Assembly (NCBI RefSeq): GCF_003573695.1
Contig: NC_039361.1
Location: 94,924,279-94,988,278 of the forward strand
DNA: 64,000 bases
Direction of reading: 5' to 3'
DNA from: Papaver somniferum
Lineage: Eukaryota; Streptophyta; Magnoliopsida; Ranunculales; Papaveraceae
In this document: piece after piece, positions 32,501-43,122 of the stretch
How positions within the stretch are numbered: the stretch's first letter is position 1
Layout of the letters: each line of letters begins with the position of its first letter
Made by a program: the position numbers and the translations under genes
The notes under the pieces: model-generated
Seen by the model: the letters and a program-made list of their open reading frames with translations, nothing else
The model's database searches: none
Told to the model about the DNA's origin: nothing

Positions 32501-34420
32501 GGTTGTTCACTCAGTTACAGATATCAATCATGGTCTCTTAGGAAGGATGACGATTCCACCAATCCAAACACAAAAACGTTCTATTGATTCAGTCTCTGTA
32601 AATCCATTACAGGCTTAGCCGAGAGAGTTATCCCTACCAACACTTTCTGTCTCTTTCGAGTTTGACTTTAGTGAATATGTTAGTGCATCTCGTACCACAT
32701 GGATATCTTTCTGCATAACAAAACTCCCTAGTAACCTATTTTCATAAAAATATAATATTAATCCTTGAAAACGTTGGGTAAGGACCAAGGAGAACTCCCG
32801 GAGACCCAACGGAATCTTGCAAAATCTCAGATTGATATCTAGACTTATCTGAAAACGATGAATCTAAGAAATCTAGATCGAGTACACGTTTCCTAAAGAA
32901 AAAGTACTAAAACTGTTGAGAATAGGAATGACGGGATCTTTCCTGCAATCAACCTCACCGGAGAAGATAAAACTCATTACAAACGCGACAGAGTAAAGGA
33001 GAAACCATCCATCCGACCTTATCACTCTCAAGTACCTCAAGGACTAGATGACGCTCTAAAGTTAGAGATCCTGACGAATATTTGCACCAAAATTCTTTTA
33101 GGTCAAGGGCCCTCAACTTGATCACAAGGGACTCTGGAAGTTTACTTCACTTTACTATTTTACTTATAACTCTTTCATTCTGTATCTGATTGACCTAGTT
33201 ACTTTTCCGTCGGATTTATCTTTTCGTCGTCTACAAGATAAACTTAGAGAAACTTTTAAAGGGTCCAAAAATTCATGACTTGGTCAAAAGCGTTGCAGAA
33301 CCACATTGGGTCATAAACCTACAACAAAGATACATCTTTTCGCGCTTTCTGCTTCAGAGAATCGTGACAAAAACACGACAAAGTATGAAGCAAAACTAGA
33401 TCCCAAGACGAGGCTCAATGGAAACTCAACCTTATCCGAAGACGCAAAGCTTCTAGCCGATATGCTACCTCAACACCAGTTCTGTCAGAAAGAAGAGGAA
33501 CTAAACCTAGGAGTTATTCCAAGCCTCGATGAGCCTTCGATTCATCTTTACCAAAAACTATCACATCCCATTTTCCGGTGAACCTTAGCTCACGCAAGAC
33601 GGAGAAGGATAATATCTTTGCAGCCGAATCTATCAAGGAAAAAGAAATCCGAAGCAATACTCATGAGGACGACAATTCAGATAGAACTTCATTACTTGAC
33701 ATACAACCAAAACCAACTACTATCACTGAAGTAAACAGGGGAAGGATCCGAGACCATAGATCCAAGCCACACGCTGCTTGCAGTTTTGTCAGTAAAAGCC
33801 TCCTCTCTCAAAAATATATGCTCGGCAGGATATCCCATAAGTCAGAGTCATACGTGATGTGCGAAGGACAAGATATGACGATCACTTACAACTTCCTCGG
33901 GCCAAAACACAATTCTACCGCGTGAAAAAATGCCTAGAAGATTTCCAGAGAACTATCCAATCAACGAAGTCACCACAAATCGATTGTTCAGCTACATCCA
34001 TAGTTCCGCTAGTCCTAGAAGGCGTACACTGTTCTTAATTTTGGTTTACCATCTCGCAGAAGATAAACAGATCTCTATAGATGATTCGGCTATGTAAGTT
34101 CGTATGTATCATGTCAAGACACCTAGTAGAGGTGGAACAACAACTTCATCTTGTCCACAAAGACACATGCGGCAGTATCTTAACATGACTCTCTAGAGAT
34201 GAATCCAACCCATAGATTATTGCATGCCTTCTCGTACGCTACAAGGGTCTTACTTCATTTTCCAAGCGTCCCGACTCAATGGGAATCCCTAGTCTTATAT
34301 CAAACAGGGGACTAACGAATAATTGTGCGTCACATACATGCATGGCCAACAGGAGCTGGCCCAAACATCCAGTTTTCAGATAACAAATTTAGCAACTTAT
34401 GGGATCCGGAGATGCCTATA
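32501..34420 (+). other. Element F interior, left part; two unrecognised short frames
   Basis: No recognisable gag, protease, RT or integrase. Adjacent frames at 33306-33581 (91 residues) and 33578-33925 (115 residues) are Lys/Ser/Glu-rich and overlap by four bases. They might be remnants of a degraded gag-like polypeptide, but contain no motif I can name and may be chance. The rest is A-rich noncoding sequence. The block ends where the solo LTR begins. Confidence 0.4.
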
Positions 34421-36704
34421 TGATAACCGCAATCGCACGACGTCTAACTAGTAGACACCGACAAGTACGGGTCGTTCCCACGAAGAGCGGTGGAAATACT
34501 GTAACCACTATCTGTGATAAATAAACCAACAATAATGTTTTTGGATTTTTGAAAGAATAATAATAGAAAATTAAACTAAAGTAACAAAACAAATCAAATG
34601 GGAAAGTCGGTAACCAGGGTTCAATGTATCCTCCACTATTTCTATTCAAATACTGAAATGAAACATAAATCATGAATTATTTATTTTTTGTTCTATTGAC
34701 ATCACCTATTATATATATTAGAGTCGCAAATATCACCGGGACACCCTAAGCATGACACACCAAAAGACTAAACCAAAGCATACACCATCAAATTGCGTTA
34801 GTGAGAAAATTATACGAAACTAAATATAGTTCACAAATTTTATTTGGCTTTTCTAAGCATAACCCATCAAAGAAATTAAAGCATGGATCATCGAATAATA
34901 AGAGAAACATAATTGCAAAACTAATTCACTAAGCACATAGGTTTTTAAACCGGTGAAGCAACAACTAATTTTCAATAAATCACTAAGCAAAATTCAAGAA
35001 TTAATTTATTCAAATCATCATGGTCTTTGCTCAATCCAAATAACCTAATACCCCAAAGTGGTTTCAATATAAACCGTAGTTACAAAAATCTAGCAAGACA
35101 TGGCTAACTTAAAAGCCATAAACATACACCAGAAAATCACTAGCAAACCAAAACAAAAATGGAGAAATGGAACTGCAAACCCTCTCTTCCCCCTCGTAGC
35201 CACGCCTCTCTGTCTTCGGCAGCCTCCAAAGAACTCCAAAGCCGACTTCGTCTCTTCCTCTCTGTCTTCGGCGGCCTCCAAAGAACTCCAAAGCCGACTT
35301 CGTCTCTTCCTCACTGTTGCTGCGCCTCCCTTTGTTTCTCTGCCTATTCTCGGCTCTGCAGCCGGCCTCACCTCTGTTCTTCTCAGAAACCCAAAATATA
35401 GGTCAAGACCTGCGAATCCATTTGGGACCTAGAAAATACTAAGGCCCAAGCTCCATCACCGAAATCAATTCAGGGCTTTCCAAAGTCCAACTCCCTTTCT
35501 GTTTTCTGTTCGTCCAACTCCAGCACGGACTCCTATCTTCTTCTGATCCTTGAAAATCTCGGCCACGGCAACTCCCACTGATTCGTTCCTCCCTGAGCAT
35601 AAGGCTCGAGCAAAATCTCCATCAGATCCGACCAACACATTCGGTCATCCTTGGCAGCAGCACTCAACTTTTCGTAACAACCAATCTCCATTCTGTCAGC
35701 AAAACCCGTACTCAGTGCACCCCATCTCCATCGTTGCACTGTTAATGTCAGCAGCCAAAACTCCATCTCCTCTAATCTTAGTTACAGACTCGTATACGGG
35801 CAATCATCATCACTGTCCAGATCATGACAGAAAACTTCTCTTCTCCATCTTCTGAAGTGTATTTCCATGCAACAACACCACCGACGATCCTCCATTCGAG
35901 TACACAGTCCAACCTATAACTCTCTGCTCCTTCCGGCCTGCTAAAGTACACCATATTTGGGTGAAACCCATCACTGCCAGCAGCATCAGGGACCTGAGCA
36001 TCTCGGAACAACACTAACTCCAGCCAACACAGTTTCAGTACACCATTAGTTCAGCCAATTACCACCAGATTTAGAACCATCTCACCACCAGTTTCAGTCC
36101 TCCGTTATCTGTCTCTTCACGGCAACTGCAGCTTTGAATGACAACGAGAGTTTCATTTCCTTGCTTTCACAGATCCCTTCACCCATAAAGAATGGCATCA
36201 GTTCTTCTCAGGCAGCTTCGATCCTTCCCCGAGTTATCTCCCTGCAGTTAACAGCAGCTGCTTGGACTATTGGGCTAACCGGCATCAACACATATCACTG
36301 TCTACAAAACCCTCGAACAAATGGTGTTGTTGGAGATTTATCATCTTCAACAAACGAACTGTGGTAGACAAACTTGCCACGTCCCACTATTTCTTAAGCT
36401 CTTGTGGGCTCCACGTCTTGCCCTAGAGTAAACAACATGTTCCCTTTCTTGATGTGCTGGCCTTGATATTGAATAAGTGGCATCATTTACACGCCAGAGT
36501 TAGCTCTCTCCCTGGTGCACCGTGAGCAACGTTGGATATTTCAGCCGTACATGCCATTTTAGTTCCAATTTAGCTATTTATTTTTCTGATGATCGGATTC
36601 ACCTGTACTTTTTATAAAAACACTAAAATAATGCTATTAGCCAAGATATTAAGTCCTAACTAATATAAATATGGGTGTAAAATGTTACATTTACGTGCTT
36701 ATCA
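34421..36704 (-). repeat. Solo LTR I (minus strand), about 2.3 kb
   Basis: On the minus strand it starts TGATAAGCACGTAAATG at 36704 and ends GTGCGATTGCGGTTATCA at 34421, with terminal TGATAA/TTATCA. Near its 3' end is CTTCGTGGGAACGACCCG, a segment common near gypsy LTR ends. Neither primer site nor polypurine tract flanks it, so it is a solo LTR. Flanks (CTATA left, GCAAC right) do not match. It includes a 52-bp tandem duplication (TGTCTTCGGCRGCCTCCAAA at 35211 and 35263), which creates spurious repetitive frames. Short host-like frames inside are not supported. Confidence 0.65.
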
Positions 36705-39340
36705 GCAACGATCAACGCAAGAGTCTCAAAAAATCGGGACACATCAAGACCATTCAAATCCTCAAACCCACATCATGACAAGTTATTACTTAGGGACTAG
36801 AAGACTAGAGATCATCCTTCAAAATCGTGAACGATACTCATCTGTGACTCGATATATCAAAGTCTCCCATCTTTTCAGCCTCGTCAAATCTGTCACAGTT
36901 TGCATGTTCTCTGAAATCAGGAGACTATGTTCTGGATCCTGACTAAAGATACGAATATTCAAATCTGAATATTTTCATCTGTTTTAGGATTTTATACGCG
37001 TGCACCGGGACTAGGGTTTGCAATGGGTTTAAAGAGGAGTCTACGTTTCCAATCTACTCAGAGGCGGCTCATACTTTAGCCACATAACTCGACGAACTAG
37101 GAAAATGGGTAGATAATTCGACAACACACCCTTGATGAGAAATACGCGTTTATGTCTCTCCTACCACGTGTTAAAATGGCATGATGTTTCAAAATACGAT
37201 CCAAGAGATATCATCAAAACACTTGAAAGAATTCTTGTTGAATCTCTGGATTCGCGAGTTCAACTTCACTTGTGATTACTACTGACTAAAGAAGCTCGAA
37301 ATATATACTTGTCATTACTATATGGAAGTTGAGTCTCTTATGTTCGATATTTGGGGTCAACCACTGAAATCAGACGTCAAACGAAGTTTGTACAATATCC
37401 GGAGTGAAGATCGCGCAAGGAAGGACCTCCTACTGCGAATTTTACTTAGGGTTTTCATCCACTCGCACAACAACAGAGCCAGCCATGGTTTGCAAAAATT
37501 AAGAACTCATGAGGGTCTTCTTCCTTTACAAGATGCATACAAAAAAGGTCTAGAAATGGGAAATATCAACCCTGAAGAACATAGGCCGCTAAAGAAAATC
37601 TCTTACTTCATGTTCAGATGCTTCGCTTTGGCCTCTGCATCTCGAGCCGACTGTTTAGCACGTTCCATCTTTTCATCTACCATGTTTCATTCCAGATTAA
37701 GAAACTCTCTAAAATACGAGGACCTGAACTCAACTCACCCCGACGGATCCTGACAGAATTGAACCTCTTGCAACCACCTCACATTGAAAGTAAAGATTCT
37801 CACGGGTTTTCACCGAGCTTCTCAGGTTTACAAGATCATCAGAAGCGAGACCGTTCGGAGTTATCATTTTCATGACATAATCTTTCTGTAAGAGACATGG
37901 GTTCCCTAAAATTGGCCTCATGCCGGTCAGTTGTCTCTGCACCCGAATCTCTTTCTGAAATCCCTCTAAAATTGTTGAATCCTACCTCATCCACATTTTC
38001 CCAAGATCTAGCTCGTTCTTACCATGAAGAGTACTTTACGAACAAAGAGAAGATCATATAAGGATGCAAAGTTCAAACTACATAAGTTAAAATCAAGAGA
38101 GTAACAACAGATGACTGCGGTTTTATTTACATGAGGACCGGCCTTTTACCCTAAAACCTTGTCCTCCTATAATCCCTTCAAGCTTTGTCTCATCCAATCC
38201 CTTCAATCCTTGTCTCTTCAAGCATTGTCTTCTCTTAATACCTTCAAGCATACCCTCATGTCTAGAGTCCTATACTTATTGAGAAATCCTTCTCACATCT
38301 CATGAGATACTCGTGGATTTGTTTGGGGTCCACACTTTAACAAAGGATCAAGGAAAAATACGTTTTCTTCACTACAAAGGATATAATGAGGTCATAAAAC
38401 TCTAAGGCGCATGTTTAAAGCATTGGGACATGTCAAAAGTCCGAACAACACAAGGATTCCCTTCCTAATTCGGATTGCTATACACTGCAGCGGGGAGACA
38501 TGAAAATTGATGACAATACATGAGGAATTTCGGGGTACTTTCTTAAACAAATATGTTCCTATATATATTCCCAACAACATATAAAAAGGGCGCCTCAAAC
38601 GGATAAACGATCTAGGAGATGTGTCCCCAACACCAAAGTAAGTGCAATCTGAAAATTCCTGAAATTTTATACGGGATTTTTGAAGTCAAAAGTATACACT
38701 GATTTGATTGGCCTAACAAACTCCAAATCAAGTCATTCTTTTTTCATTAGAAATCCTATTCTCTTTCAAATTTGGGTCCGGGGACTCAAATCAGAGTCCG
38801 TATGAAGTGTTTATAGCCATTCTCCCTAAGTGCCTCAAATCTGAATTTTTTTGAAGAACACCGACACAAAGTGAATCTTTGGCAAATACGACTACTTCTA
38901 TTCATTCAATGGTCGAAGGAATATGAATATATGATCAAGGAGGGATAACTATCAATACTTATAGAAGATGACTCTACGGAGAACGAAGGATGGGTATCTA
39001 CATCGGCAAACTCAAGATGATAAGTACTTCTGTTAACTTCTATGTCATCGATTTGAAGATTAATATCGTTTTGAAAGACAAACAAAGGTATCATCTAAGC
39101 AAGAGGAATATATGTTCAGCAGATTCATGCCAAAATTATAATTCTGGTGAAGAATTAAATTCAAACATTAAGTGTACTAAAACGGTTTCCTGCAATACCA
39201 GTTATATTTCGGACAGAAATATGAATTCCGCTTAAACAAGGAATTTCAGTGCAAGTAGAATTCATGGGAGGAGGTGGGTGGAACGGTTTCTATATATTAC
39301 CACATATAAAAATACTTCTCTTTTAAATTTTGTTTCAAAA
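36705..39340 (+). other. Element F interior, middle part
   Basis: Noncoding or too decayed to read. The longest frame, 37322-37753 (143 residues, with RSLYNIRSEDRARKDLLLRI), has no motif that I know and is not extended on either side. CCTTCAAGCATTGTCT-type short repeats occur at about 38160-38260. I see no TE protein signature. Confidence 0.4.
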
Positions 39341-40042
39341 AGGAAGCCTTGAAGCAAAATAAAACGAATTAGAGCAAAAAGAGGAAATTAAGAGGAATTT
39401 GGATCAAATAAGGAAACTGAGGGTTTTTCTTTCTTCTAAAATCCCTCAAATCCGTGGCCAATCTCTTCCCATGCATAATAATTCTCTACTACTACAATGG
39501 TACATCACTTATTCTCTCGGAATTTTTGTCAGAGGGATCAAAGTCGAAGATAATTAGGGTTTTGAGGAAAAATATCCCTAATTTGGCTCAAATAAGGAAA
39601 CCAAGGTCTTTTCTTCTTCTAAAATTTCCCCAAGCTGTGGACAGGCCCTTTTCATGCGTGAAGATTCTCTCCTAGGCCAGTAGGACGTGATTTATTCTCT
39701 TGGATTTTTTTCAGAGGGATCAAAGTCGAAGAGAATTAGGGTTTTGACGAAATTAGCCATAATTTCAAGAATTTGGTGAAAAAAGGATTTATTCTAAAAT
39801 AGAAGGGACCGAGTCTCTCCCATTTTCTTGGATGGTCATATACACTTCTATCAATCCCTTTTATCTCATTACTCTTCAACAAAATGAGCTCATAAGAGAT
39901 TTTGACCAAAATACCCTTTTTTCGCAATTTTGAGTATTTCCAAGGAAGAAGGCCCTGATACAGCCAGAGACCGACCAAGATCTCATATACTCATTCCAAA
40001 AGCCTCATACACGTGAGTATTGAGTTCTCTAAATGCTCTAAG

Positions 40043-40916
40043 TCTTGAGAAATGCACTGCAATTCAAGTAACCAATGACACTAGAGTTTTGTTCTGGAAA
40101 GACAAGTGGCTTAATGGCCATGCTCCAAAGTTGATGTTTCCTTCACTATTCAAAATCAGTAACAAAAAGGATGTTACATTACAGGATATGTTGGATGTCA
40201 GTGATAATAATAGTTGGAATTTTGCATTCTGCTGGTTATTAAAAGTATAGGAAATTGAAGATGTGGCTCATATTTTGAATTTGCTTCCTAATATTGATAG
40301 AGACAGTGGCAGTGATCAAAGAGTTTGGCAGGTGGGCACAAAGGGATTTTATGTGGAAGAATGTTATAAGGCCTTAGAAGATGATGTTTTATTGAGGTTT
40401 CCTTAAAAATCTGTTTGGGATCACATAATTCCTCAGAAGGTTACATTCTTTGTATGGACTTTGTGTTACAATGCTGCTCCTACTCTGGACTCAAATTCAT
40501 ATAGGAATACTATCATGGTAAATGGTTGCCTTTTATGCAAGAAGTAAGCCGAATCAAACCAGCATGTCTTTCTTCATTGTGAAACTACCAGGTCAGTGTG
40601 GTATTACTTCTTGAATTTTTTAAATTGCAGTGGGTTTTTCATGATTCAGTAAGAAGAAACATCTGGGAATGAAGAAAAAATAATTGCAAGAACAGTTCAA
40701 TCAAGAGAAAAATTTGGGACTTGTTTCCATTTGCTATTTGGTGGGCTATATGGATTGAAAGGAATGCAAGATTTTTTAATAGGCAATATAAGACTCAGGA
40801 GGAATTGATTGATAGTGTGAAGATCAATACTTATAATTGGTGTGTTGGGACAGATATCTTTGGAGACATTTCTATTAACTCTGTCTTGAATAACTGGGAG
40901 GGGGTAATGGCTTAGA
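40043..40916 (+). pseudogene. LINE ORF2 C-terminal remnant (zinc-binding RT region)
   Basis: Reads TRVLFWKDKWLNGHAPKLMF, then after a stop at 40248-40250 DQRVWQVGTKGFYVEECY, PQKVTFFVWTLCYNAAPT, GCLLCKK and NQHVFLHCETTRSVW: the zinc-binding domain found after RT in plant L1 elements, with its Cys/His residues visible. A further in-frame stop falls near 40405 and another at about 40546. After a frameshift near 40700 the C-terminus continues as FPFAIWWAIWIERNARFF to the stop at 40913-40915. Not functional. Confidence 0.88.
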
Positions 40917-41110
40917 TAGTAAGTTATATTTTTTGCTTGATGGTTTTTGGGTTCAGAGTTTTTCTTTTCTTGGCTTGAGGGTGTAACTGCTATGCTCTAT
41001 GAGCATGGTTTGATACTGTTGTTCCTACCTTCTTCTTTCTTTTTTCAGCTGCTCACTACCTTAGTGGGATGCTGAATTTTTTCAATGAATCAGCCCTTTT
41101 TGAGCAAAAA
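40043..41110 (+). mobile_element. 5'-truncated L1-type LINE with 12-bp TSD
   Basis: Flanked by the perfect direct repeat AAATGCTCTAAG (40031-40042 and 41111-41122), ending in a short A-run joined to the duplicated target. Contains the last part of ORF2 followed by a 3' UTR of about 190 bp. 5' truncation with a poly(A) tail and long TSD is the standard product of target-primed reverse transcription. Confidence 0.9.
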
Positions 41111-41730
41111 AAATGCTCTAAGAAGAACAGGGTTTAAAAGGAATCCAAAAAAGTGGAATCTCAGAGAAAATAAAGGGAATTTAGCTCAATAAGGAAGTTT
41201 GAGTTCATAATTTTCAAAACCAAGACCAGACATGTGCCTCTCTCCCTCTCTCAAGCCGTGGCCATGCCTAAAGAATCTCACGATGTCAGAAAAAAGTCAG
41301 GCTCATATTGGTTTTTGACGGAAATACTCTTGGTTTCAAAGATAGACATTTTCTCTCGGAAAAGGAGTGTCTGATTAATATAAGGGATTGAACGAGTTCT
41401 CATCATACAAGTTGCTAACCCCTCAAGATATATGCACGCATTCCAAGCCTCTCCAGAGTGTCTGAAGGAGTCAGATGCGAATAAAAGAGAAATTAGGGTT
41501 TAGGTACAGTACAAGCCTGAATTCAAAATTTACATGGGATAGGGACTCCGTAACTTCAAAAGTCCCTATATTTTCTCGCGTCCCTTCATCAACATCAAGG
41601 CCATCTAGGAACTGTTCAAAAATTCTCTCTTCCCCACATACTCGCATATACAAACTCAGAAGTTCAAGGATGCACAAAGAGAGAAAATTAGGGTTTTGGC
41701 CAATTAAACCCTAATTAGCAAATTCCATTC

Positions 41731-41975
41731 GCTCAAGATGAAAATTTTGTATCATCAAGACTTTATTATCATGTCATGAACGTCTAACACAAAATCCTAT
41801 AAAGTTCCAAAGTCCAGAATCGATTCCAAGATCAGAGGCATAACAATCAAAGACTAAACATCGATTCGGGGACTCAGCAAGTCTAGAAGACCGAGTGGAT
41901 TTTAATTTCATACCTGAACGATTCGTAACCATCTATATACTCATCATAGAACAATCAAGGTTCTACTTTTGACAT
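41731..41975 (+). other. End of F interior next to the truncated 3' LTR
   Basis: No ORF and no obvious purine-rich tract before the LTR homology starts at 41976. The normal polypurine tract and first 360 bp of LTR are absent, so a deletion probably joined interior to LTR here. Confidence 0.4.
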
Positions 41976-43122
41976 GTCCCCGACGGACTTATGACCCAGA
42001 GCGGAGATATACATATCTCATGTAAGCACGACTCACCCTATTTGAGATCAATGACTGATTCCTAGTACATCATCGCGAGATACACTGGTCATGTCTGCTC
42101 TAGGCTCTGACTCGACTTAATGAGTTTTCCGGATAATTCCTAGGACATCCCCGCGAGATACGCTGGTTATTCTACCTATGAACCCATTCGACAGACTCCT
42201 AGAACATCCTTTCGAGATACACTTGTCTAGTCAGTTCATCATATGGACACATAGTTTATTCCTAGAACATCTCTGTAAGATACGCTGGTCAAAGACAAGT
42301 GAGCCAAAGTGTAGCAGAGGCATTAATCGTGCGTACAAAGCCTTCTCCCTCTCTCCAGCCGAGTCCCAGCTGACCACAAAGAGATTCAGATCCATTAAGA
42401 AAATCTTCGGAGAGATTTTGATCCGTCTGCAAAATCTCGGAGATATTCAAATCTCTCTGCAAAATTACGGAAAGATTTTGAGCCGTCTGCAAAAATCTCG
42501 AAGAGAATCAAATATCTCTGCAAAATCACGGAGAGATTTTGAGTCGTCTGCAAAATCTCGAAGAGATTCAAATCTCTTTTCAAAATGTCGGAGAGATTCA
42601 AATCTCTCAGTAAAATCACTAAAAGATTTTGAGTCGTCCGCAAAAATCTCGGAGAGAATCAAATCTCTCTGCAAAATCAAGGAGAGATTTTGAGCCGTCT
42701 ATAAAATCTCAGAGTGATTCAAATGATAGGAACACGCCTTACCTAGTGCTCAAGCCTATTTCTCAGCCTCTCAAACACACTCACGGCTAGTAAATTGAGC
42801 ATGAACTATACATATTTATCCAAAAACGTGGCTAAGCTCTCTTGATCTCCGCATGCTCAACAAAGGGACCCACAAACAATAATATGGTCTTCACATGACT
42901 TTTGTGGCCGGCCATGGAGAGAGGGAGATCAGCCTCAACTTCTCTCACACTCTGCACACGATTCCCGAGGAATTCCATGCCTTTTCACGTGACTCACCCT
43001 AGTCATTCTCACAAAAAAGAAAATATCTCTCTATGTTCGCCAACTCGGCTAAAGAGAATGTATTTATCTCTCAACACATCATCACAAAGGCTGACTCAGC
43101 TTCACACAAATGGGGGAATATT
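41976..43122 (+). repeat. Element F 3' LTR (truncated, then cut by element G)
   Basis: Aligns with 24533-25304 and then 31780-32007 without element C, giving the empty C site. It begins inside the LTR and stops at AATATT, where TGTTAGAGC of element G starts; the left copy continues at that point with ATATCAATTAGGG. Confidence 0.85.
42396..42724. repeat. 60-bp tandem array in F 3' LTR (about five units)
   Basis: Homologous to 24956-25134 but with about five units (starting near 42413, 42473, 42534, 42615 and 42680) and a partial 36-bp duplication. Because the unit is a multiple of three, long repetitive frames open on both strands, for example 42178-42693; these are artefacts. Confidence 0.8.

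Larger units (their letters stand above)
39341..41730. repeat. Diverged tandem repeats before the F 3' LTR, interrupted by a LINE
   Basis: Units of about 180-200 bp share AAATAAGGAAAC, TCTTCTAAAATYYCYC, TCAGAGGGATCAAAGTCGAA and GARAATTAGGGTTTTG. The last motif recurs near 39545, 39728, 41484 and 41683, and related segments lie at 41140-41300. The first two units are clear direct repeats (period about 182). Tandem repeats in the 3' untranslated region are well known in Tat-lineage elements. The LINE at 40043-41110 splits the array. Confidence 0.6.
24170..43122 (+). mobile_element. Element F: large non-autonomous Tat-like LTR element, heavily nested
   Basis: 5' LTR: 24170-25304 plus 31785-32480 (split by C). 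Primer site 32484-32500. Interior 32501-41975, interrupted by a solo LTR and a LINE. 3' LTR: 41976-43122, truncated at its 5' side and cut by element G, so its end lies beyond 64000. The two LTR copies align over more than 1 kb (24533 with 41976 onward; 31789 with 42903 onward). I found no RT, integrase or recognisable gag in the roughly 6 kb of native interior. Tandem repeats upstream of the 3' LTR and the LTR start shared with E' support Tat affinity. It was inserted into element E's LTR after CCAAT. Confidence 0.75.

Noticed and set aside
35090..35432. Arg/Ser-rich overlapping frames on both strands near 35100-35400
   Set aside because: They fall in the 52-bp tandem duplication of solo LTR I; no homology or start context.
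37322..37753. 143-residue frame considered as a host exon or gag
   Set aside because: No known motif, no splice partners, and it lies inside element F; mentioned only as unassigned sequence.
42178..42693. 171-residue frame with repeated SAKSRRD-type units (and overlapping minus-strand frames at 42289-42680)
   Set aside because: It lies entirely in the 60-bp tandem array of F's 3' LTR; the period is divisible by three, so frames stay open on both strands without coding constraint.
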